A stretch of 54,958 nt of DNA from Brumimicrobium sp965659845 (GCA_965659845.1 CBFHXS010000006.1:1-54958), one strand, 5' to 3'. Positions 8,051-17,697 are shown, numbered from the stretch's first letter. Notes: generated from the letters alone by a model not told the origin. Made by a program: numbers and translations.

Positions 8051-10714
8051 ATGAATTGGCGTCTCGTCTTACGGATAACCAAATGGATCACAATTGTGGT
8101 GGTTGGACTCATGCTGTTGATTAGTGCGCTAATACTTGTTTTCAAAGATGACATCAAGGAGTATGCGCTGGAAGAGGCAAATAAGTACTTGAATAAACGA
8201 GTACATATTGGATATATTGATGTAGGAATATGGTCTTCTTTTCCTGATATGACGCTTGAGTTTGATGATGTATTAATTCATAGCAAGTTCGATACAGTTC
8301 AAACGGCAGATACTGCTTTTTTTAGTAATAAAATGCGCTTAAATTTCAGCCCTTTCGATTTTTTAGAGTCAAACTATAATATCGATCAAATAGATATTGA
8401 AGGAGGCCTTCTTAATCTGCGTGTTCTTGAGAATGGAAACGTCAACTATGATTTTATCAAGACTAGCGATGACTCTGCCTCATCCACTTTTGCCTTTGAG
8501 TTGGAAAGAATTAATATTAAAGATACAAGGTTTAGTTATGCTAATGAAGCTACATCTCAAGACTATAGAGCACATTTTAATCAAGTTTCATTTACGGGTT
8601 CCTTCAATCAAGATCAATTTACAATGCATTCTTCTACGGATTTTGAGATTGAATCTATTCGGAATAAGTCATTGACCTTGATCACTGATAAACATGCAAC
8701 TTGTGATATTTCGATCGCAATGGATCAAGTGAATAGTATATTCGAAATTAAGAATGCAGACCTGGCAATCAACAAGCTTCCATTTCAGATTGATGGAAAA
8801 GTAGGTCAGGATAGTTTGGTTTTTCATATTGCTGCAAAAAAACTAAACCTAGTTGATGTTGCGAATAACTTCACTCTGGAACAACTTAAAATGGTCAATA
8901 CGTTAAATGGCTCTGGGGATGTTGATTTTGATTTAACGATAGAAGGGTTGTTAGCAGCAACAGAGCCCCCAGCAATTGATGCTGAGTTTAAAATTCAGAA
9001 GGGTGCTTTGAGTGATAATGGGTTTTCACTTTCGAATATTTCGTTAAAAGGTATTTATACCAACGGGATTAAGAGTCCTAAAGAAATGCTTTCAATATCA
9101 GAGGTTCGTTTTAAAACGCTGAATAGACAGTTTTACGGGAAATTGAATGTTTTGGATTTTGATCGTCCTCGATTGATTGGATCAGCAAATGGAATAATTG
9201 ACCTGAAGGCTGTGCATCGACTCTTTGGACCTTTTGACCTCAACGTACTTTCTGGAAACGTTTTTATTGATGGTGATTTTGATGTAAGAATGAATACACC
9301 AACCGCAATCATGAGTGAGTTGCAGATATATAAGCTTCAAACCAATTTAGAGCTAGAGAATATTGCTGCACAGTTTTTTGGAGATTCTAGAACTTTCAGA
9401 ATTCCTGGAGGCGAGATAGCTGTGAGGAATCAGAGAGCAGGGTTTTCGGATGTTCAAGTGAAGGTTGGTACGTCCGACATAACGATTGATGGAACCTTTA
9501 ATCATATTGCAGATTATTTTAAAAATGAAGCTAATCTTTTTGTAGACGCAAGTGTTTCAAGTAAACGATTGGTGCTTGAGGACCTAACAGCAGATGCGAA
9601 AAAGCAAGAGAGTTACAGGTCTTGGTTACTGCCTTCTTCTATTAAAGGTAAGATGAATTTGTCATTGGATAAAGTAGTTTATAGCGGTCACAACTACGAA
9701 CAGATAAAAACACAAATGAGGTTTGAAAAGCACAAATTAACTTTCCCTTATGTTTCTGGTATATCTGCGAAGGCTAAGTTACAGGGAGACTTAGAAATTC
9801 GGGAAAAGACTCCAATGCTTTTGGAAGTAGAGACTCATTTAAGGTCGTCAAATGTTTCTTTTACTCCTCTTTTTGCGGAATGGAATAATTTTCAGCAATC
9901 GGTGATAAAAGCAGAGAATATAAAAGGAAAAGCTGCTATTAACTTGGAGTTTCAGGGACCGTTTGATCTTTACACCAATTCATACGAGAGCGAAAAGTTT
10001 GATGCCGATGTTTCGATTCAGATTTCAGATGGTGCGCTTAAAAATGTTTCTTCAATGAAATTAATTTCACAAAGCATGAAAGAGTCAGCAGCAAAACTGT
10101 TGCTGTCTAAGTCTACAATTAATGAGTTTGAAAATAAGTTGCTTAATCTTAAATTTAATTCTTTTCAAAACAAACTGTCTATCAAGAATGGTGTAATTAC
10201 CATTCCTAAGATGACTATTCAATCCAACGCATTGGATGTTACGCTCAATGGTACGCATTCTTTTGACAATATTGTAGATTACTCTTTTGCTTTCCGTTTT
10301 AGAGAAATTAAAGGACAACAGTCCTCTGAATATGGAGATGTAATCGATGATGGTACGGGAGTGAAAGTATTTTTAAGAATGATAGGATCTATTGAAGACC
10401 CTACTTTTTCATGGGATAAAGAGGCTATGAAAAAGGAAAAGATAGAACAAAGAGAAGAGGCAAAAGAAGATTTTAAAAGCGCATTAAAAACTGGATTTGG
10501 TATCAATAAGAAGGATACAACTGTTCAGGAGCTCAAAGGAGAAGAGCACAGAGAAGAAAAGCTGATCATGGAATTTAAAAATGATAGTATAGCTAATGAA
10601 TTCACCGACGACGAAAAGAAAAAGAAGAAAAGCGCTTTACAAAAACGCATTGATAAGTGGAAGAGGGAGAACAAAGAAGGAGAGTCGACTGAAACTTTTG
10701 AGATAGGAGATTGA
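8051..10714 (+). CDS. AsmA-like family protein
   Basis: A single N-terminal membrane segment (about residues 10-31) is followed by a long extracytoplasmic region. It starts with the AsmA-type opening (YLNKRVHIGYIDVGIWSSFPDMTLEFDDV) and shows repeated beta-rich stretches ending in an AsmA C-terminal-like region (about 640-770; MKLISQSMKESAAKLLLSKS, then GVITIPKMTIQS). AsmA-family proteins bridge the periplasm and are implicated in outer-membrane lipid homeostasis. The last ~100 residues are a highly charged Lys/Glu tail with a KKKKK run, unlike the folded part. It is convergent with the glycosyltransferase, with a 6-base gap. Confidence 0.86.
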   Translation: MNWRLVLRITKWITIVVVGLMLLISALILVFKDDIKEYALEEANKYLNKRVHIGYIDVGIWSSFPDMTLEFDDVLIHSKFDTVQTADTAFFSNKMRLNFSPFDFLESNYNIDQIDIEGGLLNLRVLENGNVNYDFIKTSDDSASSTFAFELERINIKDTRFSYANEATSQDYRAHFNQVSFTGSFNQDQFTMHSSTDFEIESIRNKSLTLITDKHATCDISIAMDQVNSIFEIKNADLAINKLPFQIDGKVGQDSLVFHIAAKKLNLVDVANNFTLEQLKMVNTLNGSGDVDFDLTIEGLLAATEPPAIDAEFKIQKGALSDNGFSLSNISLKGIYTNGIKSPKEMLSISEVRFKTLNRQFYGKLNVLDFDRPRLIGSANGIIDLKAVHRLFGPFDLNVLSGNVFIDGDFDVRMNTPTAIMSELQIYKLQTNLELENIAAQFFGDSRTFRIPGGEIAVRNQRAGFSDVQVKVGTSDITIDGTFNHIADYFKNEANLFVDASVSSKRLVLEDLTADAKKQESYRSWLLPSSIKGKMNLSLDKVVYSGHNYEQIKTQMRFEKHKLTFPYVSGISAKAKLQGDLEIREKTPMLLEVETHLRSSNVSFTPLFAEWNNFQQSVIKAENIKGKAAINLEFQGPFDLYTNSYESEKFDADVSIQISDGALKNVSSMKLISQSMKESAAKLLLSKSTINEFENKLLNLKFNSFQNKLSIKNGVITIPKMTIQSNALDVTLNGTHSFDNIVDYSFAFRFREIKGQQSSEYGDVIDDGTGVKVFLRMIGSIEDPTFSWDKEAMKKEKIEQREEAKEDFKSALKTGFGINKKDTTVQELKGEEHREEKLIMEFKNDSIANEFTDDEKKKKKSALQKRIDKWKRENKEGESTETFEIGD

Positions 10715-10720
10715 TACGCT

Positions 10721-12025
10721 TTAACTCTTTGTTAATTCATCTAATAGACCACTCATTTTTGCCGTAAGAGATCGACGTGAATATTGATTTATCGATCCAT
10801 TTTCACTAGTTAAAGCCCCTTGTTCATATTCGATAAACCAATCTTTGATAAGCTTTTTTGTTGTATTGAAATCATCAAAACCAACCGCCTTTCCGCTTTT
10901 AGCATTATCTATAATTGTTGCAGCATCTCCATCTACCGCTCCCGTGCAAAGAATAGGTCTTTTAAGCGCAAGGTACTCGTAGAGTTTTCCTGGAGCTAGG
11001 CTAAGTACATTTGGAGTATCATTTAGTGCGAGAAGTAATATGGCTGAGTTCGCAGCTTCCTGAATAGCTTCGTCATGTGGTAGATACTTATGGTTTATGA
11101 CGTGTTCAGTCAATCCTTTCTTTTCAAGAGATTTAAAAACGGATATATCTGTTTTACCAATCAGCTTTATTTTTAGGTTCTTTCGAAAAGAACTGTCTTC
11201 TCCGCACAGCTCTGAAAGGGCATCCCAAAGTGTTTTTGGGTTTCGGTCAGGGTTCATAGACCCTAAGTGAGTAATTGAAAAAGTTGAGTGATCAAATTCT
11301 GGTATATTCGAAAAGTCATCCTCGTCAAATCCGTTTGTAATAACTTCAATCTTCTTGTCTGTAATTTCATTCAAACCAAAAGCACAATGTGGACTTACCG
11401 TCACCACTGTATCCGCTTGATTAAGAACAGACTTCTCCAGCGTTTTATGCTTTTGGTCTGCCTTTTTAGATAACATTAGTTTATCGTAAAAGTCAATCTG
11501 AGTCCAGGGATCACGAAAATCTGCCAGCCAAGGAATATTGTTTTTAGCGGCCACCTTCATGGCTATTATATGTGCCGTATGGGGCGGTCCTGTTGAAACC
11601 AGAGCGTCAATTGAGTTTTCTTGTAGCCAATTATTCAATTTTTTAACGCCAGGCTTTATCCAGAACCTTCTAGCATCAGGTATGAAAATATTACCACGAA
11701 GCCAAATTGCTAATTTTTCCATTTTCCCAGGCTCTTTATCTTCATTAATAAATCCCGCCTGAACTTTTTGTTTTTTATCTCTACCAGTAAACTGTTTATA
11801 CAATTGGTAAGGTTCCCAAATAGAAGATTCAATCACTTCAATATCATCGGGGATGTCTTTTTCAAGAGAGTGATCTAATTCTGGGTATTCCGCTTTTATT
11901 GGTTTGAAAATTACCGGTTCCCAGCCGTTTTCCCGAAAGTATTTTACAAACTTGAGCCACCGCTGAACGCCACTTCCACCGCTTGGTGGCCAGTAATAAG
12001 TGATTATAAGAACCTTTTTAGGCAT
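10721..12025 (-). CDS. GT-B glycosyltransferase (group 1 / GT4-like)
   Basis: The N-terminus (VLIITYYWPPSGGSGVQRWLKF) is the glycine-rich acceptor-side opening of GT4-like enzymes. The C-terminal half has the donor-binding layout, with ITHLGSMNPDRNP, then KLYEYLALKRPILCTG (about residues 350-365) and acidic residues after it. Such enzymes transfer a sugar from a nucleotide-sugar during cell-surface polysaccharide synthesis; neither sugar is identifiable here. There is no signal peptide, so it acts at the cytoplasmic face. Its start overlaps the end of alaS by 8 bases, so the two are probably co-transcribed and translationally coupled. Confidence 0.88.
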   Translation of the reverse strand: MPKKVLIITYYWPPSGGSGVQRWLKFVKYFRENGWEPVIFKPIKAEYPELDHSLEKDIPDDIEVIESSIWEPYQLYKQFTGRDKKQKVQAGFINEDKEPGKMEKLAIWLRGNIFIPDARRFWIKPGVKKLNNWLQENSIDALVSTGPPHTAHIIAMKVAAKNNIPWLADFRDPWTQIDFYDKLMLSKKADQKHKTLEKSVLNQADTVVTVSPHCAFGLNEITDKKIEVITNGFDEDDFSNIPEFDHSTFSITHLGSMNPDRNPKTLWDALSELCGEDSSFRKNLKIKLIGKTDISVFKSLEKKGLTEHVINHKYLPHDEAIQEAANSAILLLALNDTPNVLSLAPGKLYEYLALKRPILCTGAVDGDAATIIDNAKSGKAVGFDDFNTTKKLIKDWFIEYEQGALTSENGSINQYSRRSLTAKMSGLLDELTKS

Positions 12026-14639
12026 CTAAAAATGCTTGTTTTACTTCTTCTAGAGCAGCTTTCAATCCTTGAGGGTCCTTTCCGCCAGCAGTAGCAAAGA
12101 AGGGCTGTCCTCCGCCTCCGCCTTTAATATGTTTAGCTGATGTACGCACCAGATTTCCTGCATGAAGATCCGTTTTACCAACTAAACTTTGCGAGATCAT
12201 AATACTCAGCGTAGCCTTTCCATCTGCTTCTCCTCCTATTACTGCAAAAAGATCATCTACTTCCCCTTTTAGTTGGAACAATATATCCTTAATAGTGCCT
12301 GCATCTAATGGAACGAGCGCTTCTAGAAAATGAGCTCCTTTTTTTCCTTCTATTCTGTCTTTTAAATCGTGTTTTATTGTCTTGGCTTGAGCTTGCTTCA
12401 TTTTATCGAGCTCCTTAGAAAGCTTCTGGTTTTCTTGCTTTAAGTCCTCGATTGATTTATAAACATCCTTGGACTGTTTGAATAATTCACGAACTGACTG
12501 AAGTGTTTCGAGTTCATCGTTAATAAACTTATCTGCAGTCTTGTTAGAAATAGCCTCTATCCTCCTAATTCCAGAAGCAACTGAAGCCTCAGACTGAATT
12601 AAGAAACGTCCAATTTCCGAAGTCGATTGTACATGCGTTCCTCCGCAAAGCTCCATTGATTCGCCAAACTCTATTACACGAACAACATCCCCATATTTTT
12701 CTCCAAAGAGCATTAGGGCTCCCATCTTTTCAGCTTTACTTATAGGAGTGTTTCGGTGCTCTTTTAAACTAATATTAGCTTGAATTTGTGAATTAACAAG
12801 GTTTTCAATTTTCGTTAACTCTTCTTCTGTAACTTTTGAGAAATGAGAAAAGTCAAATCTCAAGTAATCCGCGTTCACTAAAGAACCTTTTTGTGCAACA
12901 TGATCTCCTAGCACCGCTCTAAGAGCATGGTGAAGTAAGTGAGTGGCAGAATGATTTGCCGTTGCAAGCTTTCTCTTTTCTTTGCTTACCTGAGCAGTGA
13001 ATTTAGCAGCAGGATTTTTTGGTAATTCTTTTGCGAGATGTATAATCAGGTTATTCTCCTTTTTCGTATCAAAGATTGAAACGCTTTCATCTTCATTTTT
13101 AATTACACCTTTATCTCCAACTTGTCCACCTCCCTCTGGATAGAAGGGAGTCAAATTAAAAACAAGTTGGTAAAAAATTCTCTTCTTTGCTTCAACTTTT
13201 CTGTATCTCGTAATATATACTTCCGTTTCTAATTCATCATAACCAATGAACTCTTCTTTATCGTCTTCTTTGAGTACTGTCCAATCGTCAGTTTGAAGAG
13301 TTGTGGCGGCACGAGATCTATCCTTTTGCTGTTGAAGCGCTGCGGTAAATCCTTTTTCATCAACCTCCATATTAGCTTCGCGTGCAATGAGCGCTGTTAG
13401 ATCGAAAGGAAATCCAAAAGTATCATAAAGTTCAAACGCTTGGTCGCCAGGAATAATAGATTTTCCTTTTTGCTTTTCTTTTTCAATGATCGCATCAATA
13501 CGCTTAATTCCTTGTTCCAAGGTTTTAAAGAAGCTTAATTCCTCTTCTTTGATGACATTTTCTATCAGTGAAGCTTGACCTTGAAGTTCTGGAAATGCTC
13601 CTCCCATCGCTTTGATCAATTCTTGACTAAGCGGAGCTAAAAACGGTTCATTCAGGTTCAAAACTTGATAACCATATCTCACGGCACGTCTCAGTATTCT
13701 TCTAATCACATAACCAGCACCATTATTTGAAGGTAATTGACCATCTGCAATAGAAAAAGCGATTGCTCTAATGTGATCCGTGATAACCCGTAATGCAATA
13801 TCTGTTGTTTCTTCTTTTCCGTATTCAACGTTCGCAATCTTTGCTACAAATTGAATCAGCTTTTGAAATAGATCAGTATCATAGTTAGACTGTTTTCCTT
13901 GCAAAACCATCGCTAAACGCTCTAACCCCATACCAGTATCGACATGTGTTTGAGGTAATTTTTCAAGATCTCCGTTCGCTTTTCTGTTGAATTGAATGAA
14001 AACTAAGTTCCAAACCTCAATTACTTGTGGATGATCTTTGTTGACTAATAATTTTCCATCAACCTTCGTTTTTTCTTCATCACTTCGAATGTCGACGTGA
14101 ATTTCAGAACACGGACCACAAGGTCCCATATCTCCCATTTCCCAAAAGTTATCCGATTTGTCGGCTTCCAAGATTCTGTCTTCGCTGATCATCGACTTCC
14201 AAATATCAAAAGATTCAGTATCCTTGGATACACCATCTTTTTCGTCACCTTCAAATATTGTAACATAAAGAGAGTCTTTATCTATTCCGAACTCTTCTGT
14301 AAGTAATTCCCAAGCCCACTCGATTGCCTCCTTTTTGAAATAATCACCAAATGACCAGTTGCCGAGCATTTCGAACATCGTGTGATGATATGTATCTACT
14401 CCAACTTCCTCAAGGTCATTGTGTTTTCCAGAAACACGCAAACATTTTTGAGAATCCACAACTCTCTTGTTTTTTGCCACTTCATTCCCAAGGAAATAGT
14501 CTTTAAATTGATTCATCCCAGCATTGGTAAACATCAACGTTGGATCGTTTTTAACCACCATTGGTGCCGAAGGAATCAGTTTGTGTCCTTTGTTTTCAAA
14601 AAACGTAAAATAGGTATTGCGAATTTTCTCAAGTTTCAT
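12018..14639 (-). CDS. alaS: Alanine--tRNA ligase
   Basis: Full-length AlaRS (873 residues) that charges tRNA-Ala. The class II catalytic core is at the N-terminus (FENKGHKLIPSAPMV, then LMFTNAGMNQFKDYF; GDMGPCGPCSEIH). The editing domain follows with HSATHLLHHAL (about residue 560) and CGGTHVQSTSEIGRF (about 660). A coiled-coil stretch (about 720-760) leads to the C-Ala/DHHA1 domain with GGGGGQPFFATAGGKD near the end. The ATG at 14639 is preferred; an in-frame TTG at 14657 is the only upstream alternative. The downstream glycosyltransferase overlaps its end by 8 bases. Confidence 0.98.
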   Translation of the reverse strand: MKLEKIRNTYFTFFENKGHKLIPSAPMVVKNDPTLMFTNAGMNQFKDYFLGNEVAKNKRVVDSQKCLRVSGKHNDLEEVGVDTYHHTMFEMLGNWSFGDYFKKEAIEWAWELLTEEFGIDKDSLYVTIFEGDEKDGVSKDTESFDIWKSMISEDRILEADKSDNFWEMGDMGPCGPCSEIHVDIRSDEEKTKVDGKLLVNKDHPQVIEVWNLVFIQFNRKANGDLEKLPQTHVDTGMGLERLAMVLQGKQSNYDTDLFQKLIQFVAKIANVEYGKEETTDIALRVITDHIRAIAFSIADGQLPSNNGAGYVIRRILRRAVRYGYQVLNLNEPFLAPLSQELIKAMGGAFPELQGQASLIENVIKEEELSFFKTLEQGIKRIDAIIEKEKQKGKSIIPGDQAFELYDTFGFPFDLTALIAREANMEVDEKGFTAALQQQKDRSRAATTLQTDDWTVLKEDDKEEFIGYDELETEVYITRYRKVEAKKRIFYQLVFNLTPFYPEGGGQVGDKGVIKNEDESVSIFDTKKENNLIIHLAKELPKNPAAKFTAQVSKEKRKLATANHSATHLLHHALRAVLGDHVAQKGSLVNADYLRFDFSHFSKVTEEELTKIENLVNSQIQANISLKEHRNTPISKAEKMGALMLFGEKYGDVVRVIEFGESMELCGGTHVQSTSEIGRFLIQSEASVASGIRRIEAISNKTADKFINDELETLQSVRELFKQSKDVYKSIEDLKQENQKLSKELDKMKQAQAKTIKHDLKDRIEGKKGAHFLEALVPLDAGTIKDILFQLKGEVDDLFAVIGGEADGKATLSIMISQSLVGKTDLHAGNLVRTSAKHIKGGGGGQPFFATAGGKDPQGLKAALEEVKQAFLDA

Positions 14640-14672
14640 GTCTATTGCCTTGTTCAATTAATGTTCTTGACT

Positions 14673-14688
14673 GTTAACAATGGTTAAC
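14673..14688. promoter_or_regulatory. GTTAAC-4-GTTAAC dyad in the alaS leader
   Basis: Two GTTAAC hexamers (14673-14678 and 14683-14688), each a palindrome, are separated by AATG. They lie between the alaS start codon and its predicted -7 element, at about the predicted transcription start. They could be an operator or a small leader hairpin; function is inferred only. Confidence 0.35.
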
Positions 14689-14695
14689 AAGCGTA

Positions 14696-14703
14696 CAAAG
14701 TTA
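14696..14703 (-). promoter_or_regulatory. Predicted -7 element of alaS
   Basis: The minus strand reads TAACTTTG, an exact TAnnTTTG match, 56 bases before the alaS ATG. No clear -33 element is seen. It lies 11 bases from the oppositely oriented element of the M23 peptidase gene. Confidence 0.5.
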
Positions 14704-14714
14704 GATTATTTGCC

Positions 14715-14722
14715 TAATTTTG
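14715..14722 (+). promoter_or_regulatory. Predicted -7 element of the M23 peptidase gene
   Basis: TAATTTTG fits TAnnTTTG exactly and lies 21 bases before the ATG at 14744. It faces away from the alaS element at 14696-14703, so the two predicted promoters overlap in their -33 regions. Confidence 0.55.
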
Positions 14723-14743
14723 CGATGATTTGTTAGCTAAATA

Positions 14744-15715
14744 ATGTCAAAGTCTAAATTTAGATATAATCCTAAAACGCTTTCTTACGAGAAGGTTGAA
14801 CGTTCAGTTGGTGAGCGCGTATTGAGGGGCTTAGTTATTTTGGCGCCAACCGCACTATTAACAATATTAATTGCTTTTTTCCTGTCTTACAGAATAGAAT
14901 CTCCCAAAGAGCAGAAGCTCAAGAGAGAACTTACAGAACTGAAAAGTGAAGTCGAAAAGTTGAATGAGCGAGCCGTTCTTGTAGATCAGGTAGCGGAAAT
15001 ATTAAAAAAACGAGATGAAGAACTATATCGTGCTGCTTTGGGAGCAAGCGAGTTTCCCGAAGAATTACGCATGATGGGTGTCGGTGGCAGCGATGCTTAT
15101 AAGCACTATGAGTCAATGTCGAACGGGGACTTATTGAAGAAAACAGCAATGAAATTAGATGAGGTTGAACGAAAGCTCCACGCTCAAAGTATTTCTTTTA
15201 AGGAGTTAATATCAGCAGCTAAGAAGAGAGAAAGGAGGCTAGCTTCCCTTCCGGCAATTCAACCAGTAAACAATAAAGAATTGAAAAGAATGGTCTCAGG
15301 ATACGGATGGAGAATAGATCCAGTATATGGTACGCGAAAAATGCACTGGGGTCTTGATTTTACTGCCGATGTCGGTACAGATGTGTATTCAACTGGGGAT
15401 GGTGTAGTAGAAGAAGTTGAGGTCAATAGTTGGGGGTATGGAAAAGAGATTGTCATAAATCATGGATTTGGATATAAAACGCGGTATGCTCATTTGAGTT
15501 CATTCGTTGTCAATAAAGGAGATACTGTTAAACGTGGTGATTTGATTGGATTTGTAGGAAGCACCGGTAAATCTACAGGTCCTCACCTTCATTATGAAGT
15601 TGAAAAAGACGGGCATAAAGTAAATCCGATCAACTTTTTTCATTCTGATTTATCTCCAGAACAATACGAAAAGATCATCGAAGCATCTCGCAATGCTCTT
15701 AATTCAATGGATTAG
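14744..15715 (+). CDS. M23 family (LytM-type) metallopeptidase
   Basis: A cytoplasmic N-terminus (about 1-28), one membrane segment (about 29-49), a coiled coil (about 53-95) and a C-terminal LytM/M23 domain (about 185-298). Both zinc motifs are intact: HWGLD (H201, D205) and HLHYE (H281, H283), plus H250 in RYAHLS. It is therefore predicted to be an active periplasmic, membrane-tethered peptidoglycan endopeptidase rather than a degenerate EnvC-like activator. The coiled coil suggests pairing with another envelope protein. It is divergent from alaS and followed 224 bases later by a MerR gene. Confidence 0.93.
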   Translation: MSKSKFRYNPKTLSYEKVERSVGERVLRGLVILAPTALLTILIAFFLSYRIESPKEQKLKRELTELKSEVEKLNERAVLVDQVAEILKKRDEELYRAALGASEFPEELRMMGVGGSDAYKHYESMSNGDLLKKTAMKLDEVERKLHAQSISFKELISAAKKRERRLASLPAIQPVNNKELKRMVSGYGWRIDPVYGTRKMHWGLDFTADVGTDVYSTGDGVVEEVEVNSWGYGKEIVINHGFGYKTRYAHLSSFVVNKGDTVKRGDLIGFVGSTGKSTGPHLHYEVEKDGHKVNPINFFHSDLSPEQYEKIIEASRNALNSMD

Positions 15716-15939
15716 AATTAAGAATGTCATTTAGTTTGTGCATCTGATTGATTTGTTCTTTGCGTTATTTTCATTTTGAAAGTCTTCCTATGAAAGAGAT
15801 CGAAAACAAGATAATTATCTTTTTATTAGGTTCAAGTTTGACATATGTATTCAATTTGAAATTACAATGTGACTAGCAAATGGTCCAACTGAAGTTGATA
15901 GTTTATTCGTATATTTAACAAACGGTTATTTCTAAAGTT

Positions 15940-16281
15940 ATGATTCAAGAGTCAGAATTGACAAAACTCTATTACTCAATAGGAGAGGTTGCAAAAATGT
16001 TCCAAGTTAACACTTCTCTAATCCGTTTTTGGGAGAAGGAATTCCCTTCTGTAAAGCCTAAAAAGAATAAAAAAGGTAACCGTTTATTTTCACCGAAAAA
16101 CGTTCTAGAGTTACAAAAGATATACATTTTAGTGAAAGAGGAAGGTCATACATTAGAAGGTGCCAAGAAAGCACTTAAGAGTAAATCCAGTATGTCTGTC
16201 AATTCTGATTCAGAAAATGACATTGTCATAACGAAATTAGAGTTCATCAAATCAAAGTTAGTTGCTTTGAAATCTATGTGA
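15940..16281 (+). CDS. MerR family transcriptional regulator
   Basis: A short (113-residue) MerR-type protein. The winged helix-turn-helix is at about residues 11-80, with YSIGEVAKMFQVNTSLIRFWEKEF and the wing/second helix RLFSPKNVLELQKIYILV. Only about 30 residues follow the DNA-binding domain, with no cysteine-rich effector domain, so a metal sensor is unlikely. Targets are unknown; location downstream of an envelope peptidase is the only context. A terminator-like hairpin overlaps its stop codon. Confidence 0.9.
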   Translation: MIQESELTKLYYSIGEVAKMFQVNTSLIRFWEKEFPSVKPKKNKKGNRLFSPKNVLELQKIYILVKEEGHTLEGAKKALKSKSSMSVNSDSENDIVITKLEFIKSKLVALKSM

Positions 16282-16301
16282 GGGCAAGCCCCTCAATTTT
16301 T
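16280..16301 (+). terminator. Intrinsic terminator after the MerR gene
   Basis: Stem GAGGG (16280-16284) / CCCTC (16290-16294) with a 5-base loop, followed by AATTTTT. The left arm overlaps the stop codon of the MerR gene. Confidence 0.55.
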
Positions 16302-16342
16302 CCAATTGTGATAAACGGTTTATATAAGCAACTTAAGCTCAA

Positions 16343-16350
16343 TATATTTG
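16343..16350 (+). promoter_or_regulatory. Predicted -7 element of the T9SS cargo gene
   Basis: TATATTTG fits TAnnTTTG exactly and ends 18 bases before the ATG at 16369. It supports that ATG over a TTG at 16348 that would lie inside the element. Confidence 0.5.
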
Positions 16351-16368
16351 TCATATATATTACGTATT

Positions 16369-17535
16369 ATGACACTGCAACACTTACTACTAAGAAAGAT
16401 CAGAAAAATAGTTTTTTTGATGATTACGTCGACTGCTTGTTCTATTTCTTTTGGACAAATCTGTCCACTAAACACTCCAGAGTTCCCATTTACAACAGAT
16501 TACGATGATTACGGTTGGTCTTCTGGATTATATAATTCCAGTCAAATAGGAGGAGCTCAAACGATGACGAGCGTTTCTTTTCGAATCGATAACGATGATT
16601 CTTGGGGGAATTATACATATAACGATATACGTGTTTATGTTCGGCATACTACTGTAAATAATTTTGCAAGTGACCCAGGATATCCTGGAACATCTGGCTT
16701 TACTCAGGTGTATTCCGGAAATATGACTTTTAATGGTGCTGGAATGTATACTTTTAATTTTAATGTTGCTCCAAGTTTTGTTTACAATGGGGCAGATCAA
16801 CTGGAGGTATTATTTGAGAACAGAGGCAATAGTGATAATACGACGGAAGAACCTTGGTTTGACCGCACGAATGCTACCGCAGCTGGTGTTTTCCCAGGAA
16901 AAGTTGGATGGGGAAGCTCATGGTTAGGAGCAACAGGAACTAGTTCAAATAGGCAGTTTAATCTCGCATTACAGTTTACGAATGCTGGCGATATATGTGC
17001 TTTCCCGTTACCAGTAAAACTTGCTTCCTCAAATTTGATTTGTGATCAAAGCGGTTTAGTGATCAATTGGAAAACGTCTTCAGAACAAAATAACGACTAC
17101 TTCACAATCGAATCCTCTCATGATGGAGAGAAATGGAGAGAATTTTCAACTTTAAAGGGAGCGGGTAACTCCAACGAAGAGAAGGCTTATGAAATAGACT
17201 TGCCTAATCATTTCAGATATTACAGACTGTCCCAAACTGATTTTGACGGAACTACAGAAATGTTGAATACATTTACGGTGAATTGCAGTGAGACAGAAGT
17301 ACTCAAATCATATCCTAATCCTGCTGCTGATAAATTGTATTTGAGTTCTTCTGAAAATTTGGTAAATACAAAAATCAAAATGTATGACAGCAGAGGGCAG
17401 CAGCAAAGAATTACTTTTTCTCCTACTTCTAAAAACTCAGTTGAGATTAACATTGATCATTTGGAGAGCGGTGTTTATAGTTTACGTTTATCATCAATCC
17501 AATTCGAAAAGGTTGTAAAAGTTATAAAAAAATAG
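16369..17535 (+). CDS. Secreted protein with a T9SS C-terminal sorting domain
   Basis: Starting at ATG 16369 there is a basic-hydrophobic signal peptide ending near ISFGQ. The body (about residues 25-215) is Asn/Gly/aromatic-rich and looks like a beta sandwich of unknown ligand. A second beta domain (about 220-310; KLASSNLICDQSGLVINWKT) follows. The last ~75 residues are a type A T9SS sorting domain: YPNPAADKLYL at its start, MYDSRGQQ in the middle, and LESGVYSLRL plus a Lys-rich end. The protein should cross the outer membrane by the Por machinery and be released or anchored on the surface. The function of the N-terminal part is unknown. Confidence 0.88.
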   Translation: MTLQHLLLRKIRKIVFLMITSTACSISFGQICPLNTPEFPFTTDYDDYGWSSGLYNSSQIGGAQTMTSVSFRIDNDDSWGNYTYNDIRVYVRHTTVNNFASDPGYPGTSGFTQVYSGNMTFNGAGMYTFNFNVAPSFVYNGADQLEVLFENRGNSDNTTEEPWFDRTNATAAGVFPGKVGWGSSWLGATGTSSNRQFNLALQFTNAGDICAFPLPVKLASSNLICDQSGLVINWKTSSEQNNDYFTIESSHDGEKWREFSTLKGAGNSNEEKAYEIDLPNHFRYYRLSQTDFDGTTEMLNTFTVNCSETEVLKSYPNPAADKLYLSSSENLVNTKIKMYDSRGQQQRITFSPTSKNSVEINIDHLESGVYSLRLSSIQFEKVVKVIKK

Positions 17536-17651
17536 AGTTTTAATCCTGACGTATTTAAGTCAATATTAGGAAGGTATTAAACCGGTATTAAGTTTAAAAT
17601 CAGAACCTTTCTATTATCTCTAATTACTATTTAATTGTTGATAACTGTTTT

Positions 17652-17697
17652 TTTGGCTTTCAAGAACAGCTGAGAATCTTACTAACTTAAAGCCAAA
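17652..17697. promoter_or_regulatory. Inverted repeat in the phoH leader
   Basis: TTTGGCTTT (17652-17660) and AAAGCCAAA (17689-17697) are perfect 9-base inverted copies 28 bases apart, ending 11 bases before the phoH ATG. They could form a leader stem or an operator. No exact TAnnTTTG element was found in this 173-base gap. Confidence 0.35.

Noticed and set aside
14640..14657. TTG start six codons upstream of alaS
   Set aside because: Non-conserved residues and a rare start codon; the ATG at 14639 begins the conserved chain.
15790..15876. A 28-codon frame (MKEIENKIIIFLLGSSLTY...) between the M23 and MerR genes
   Set aside because: Could be a tiny one-span protein, but there is no promoter element or conserved feature to support it.
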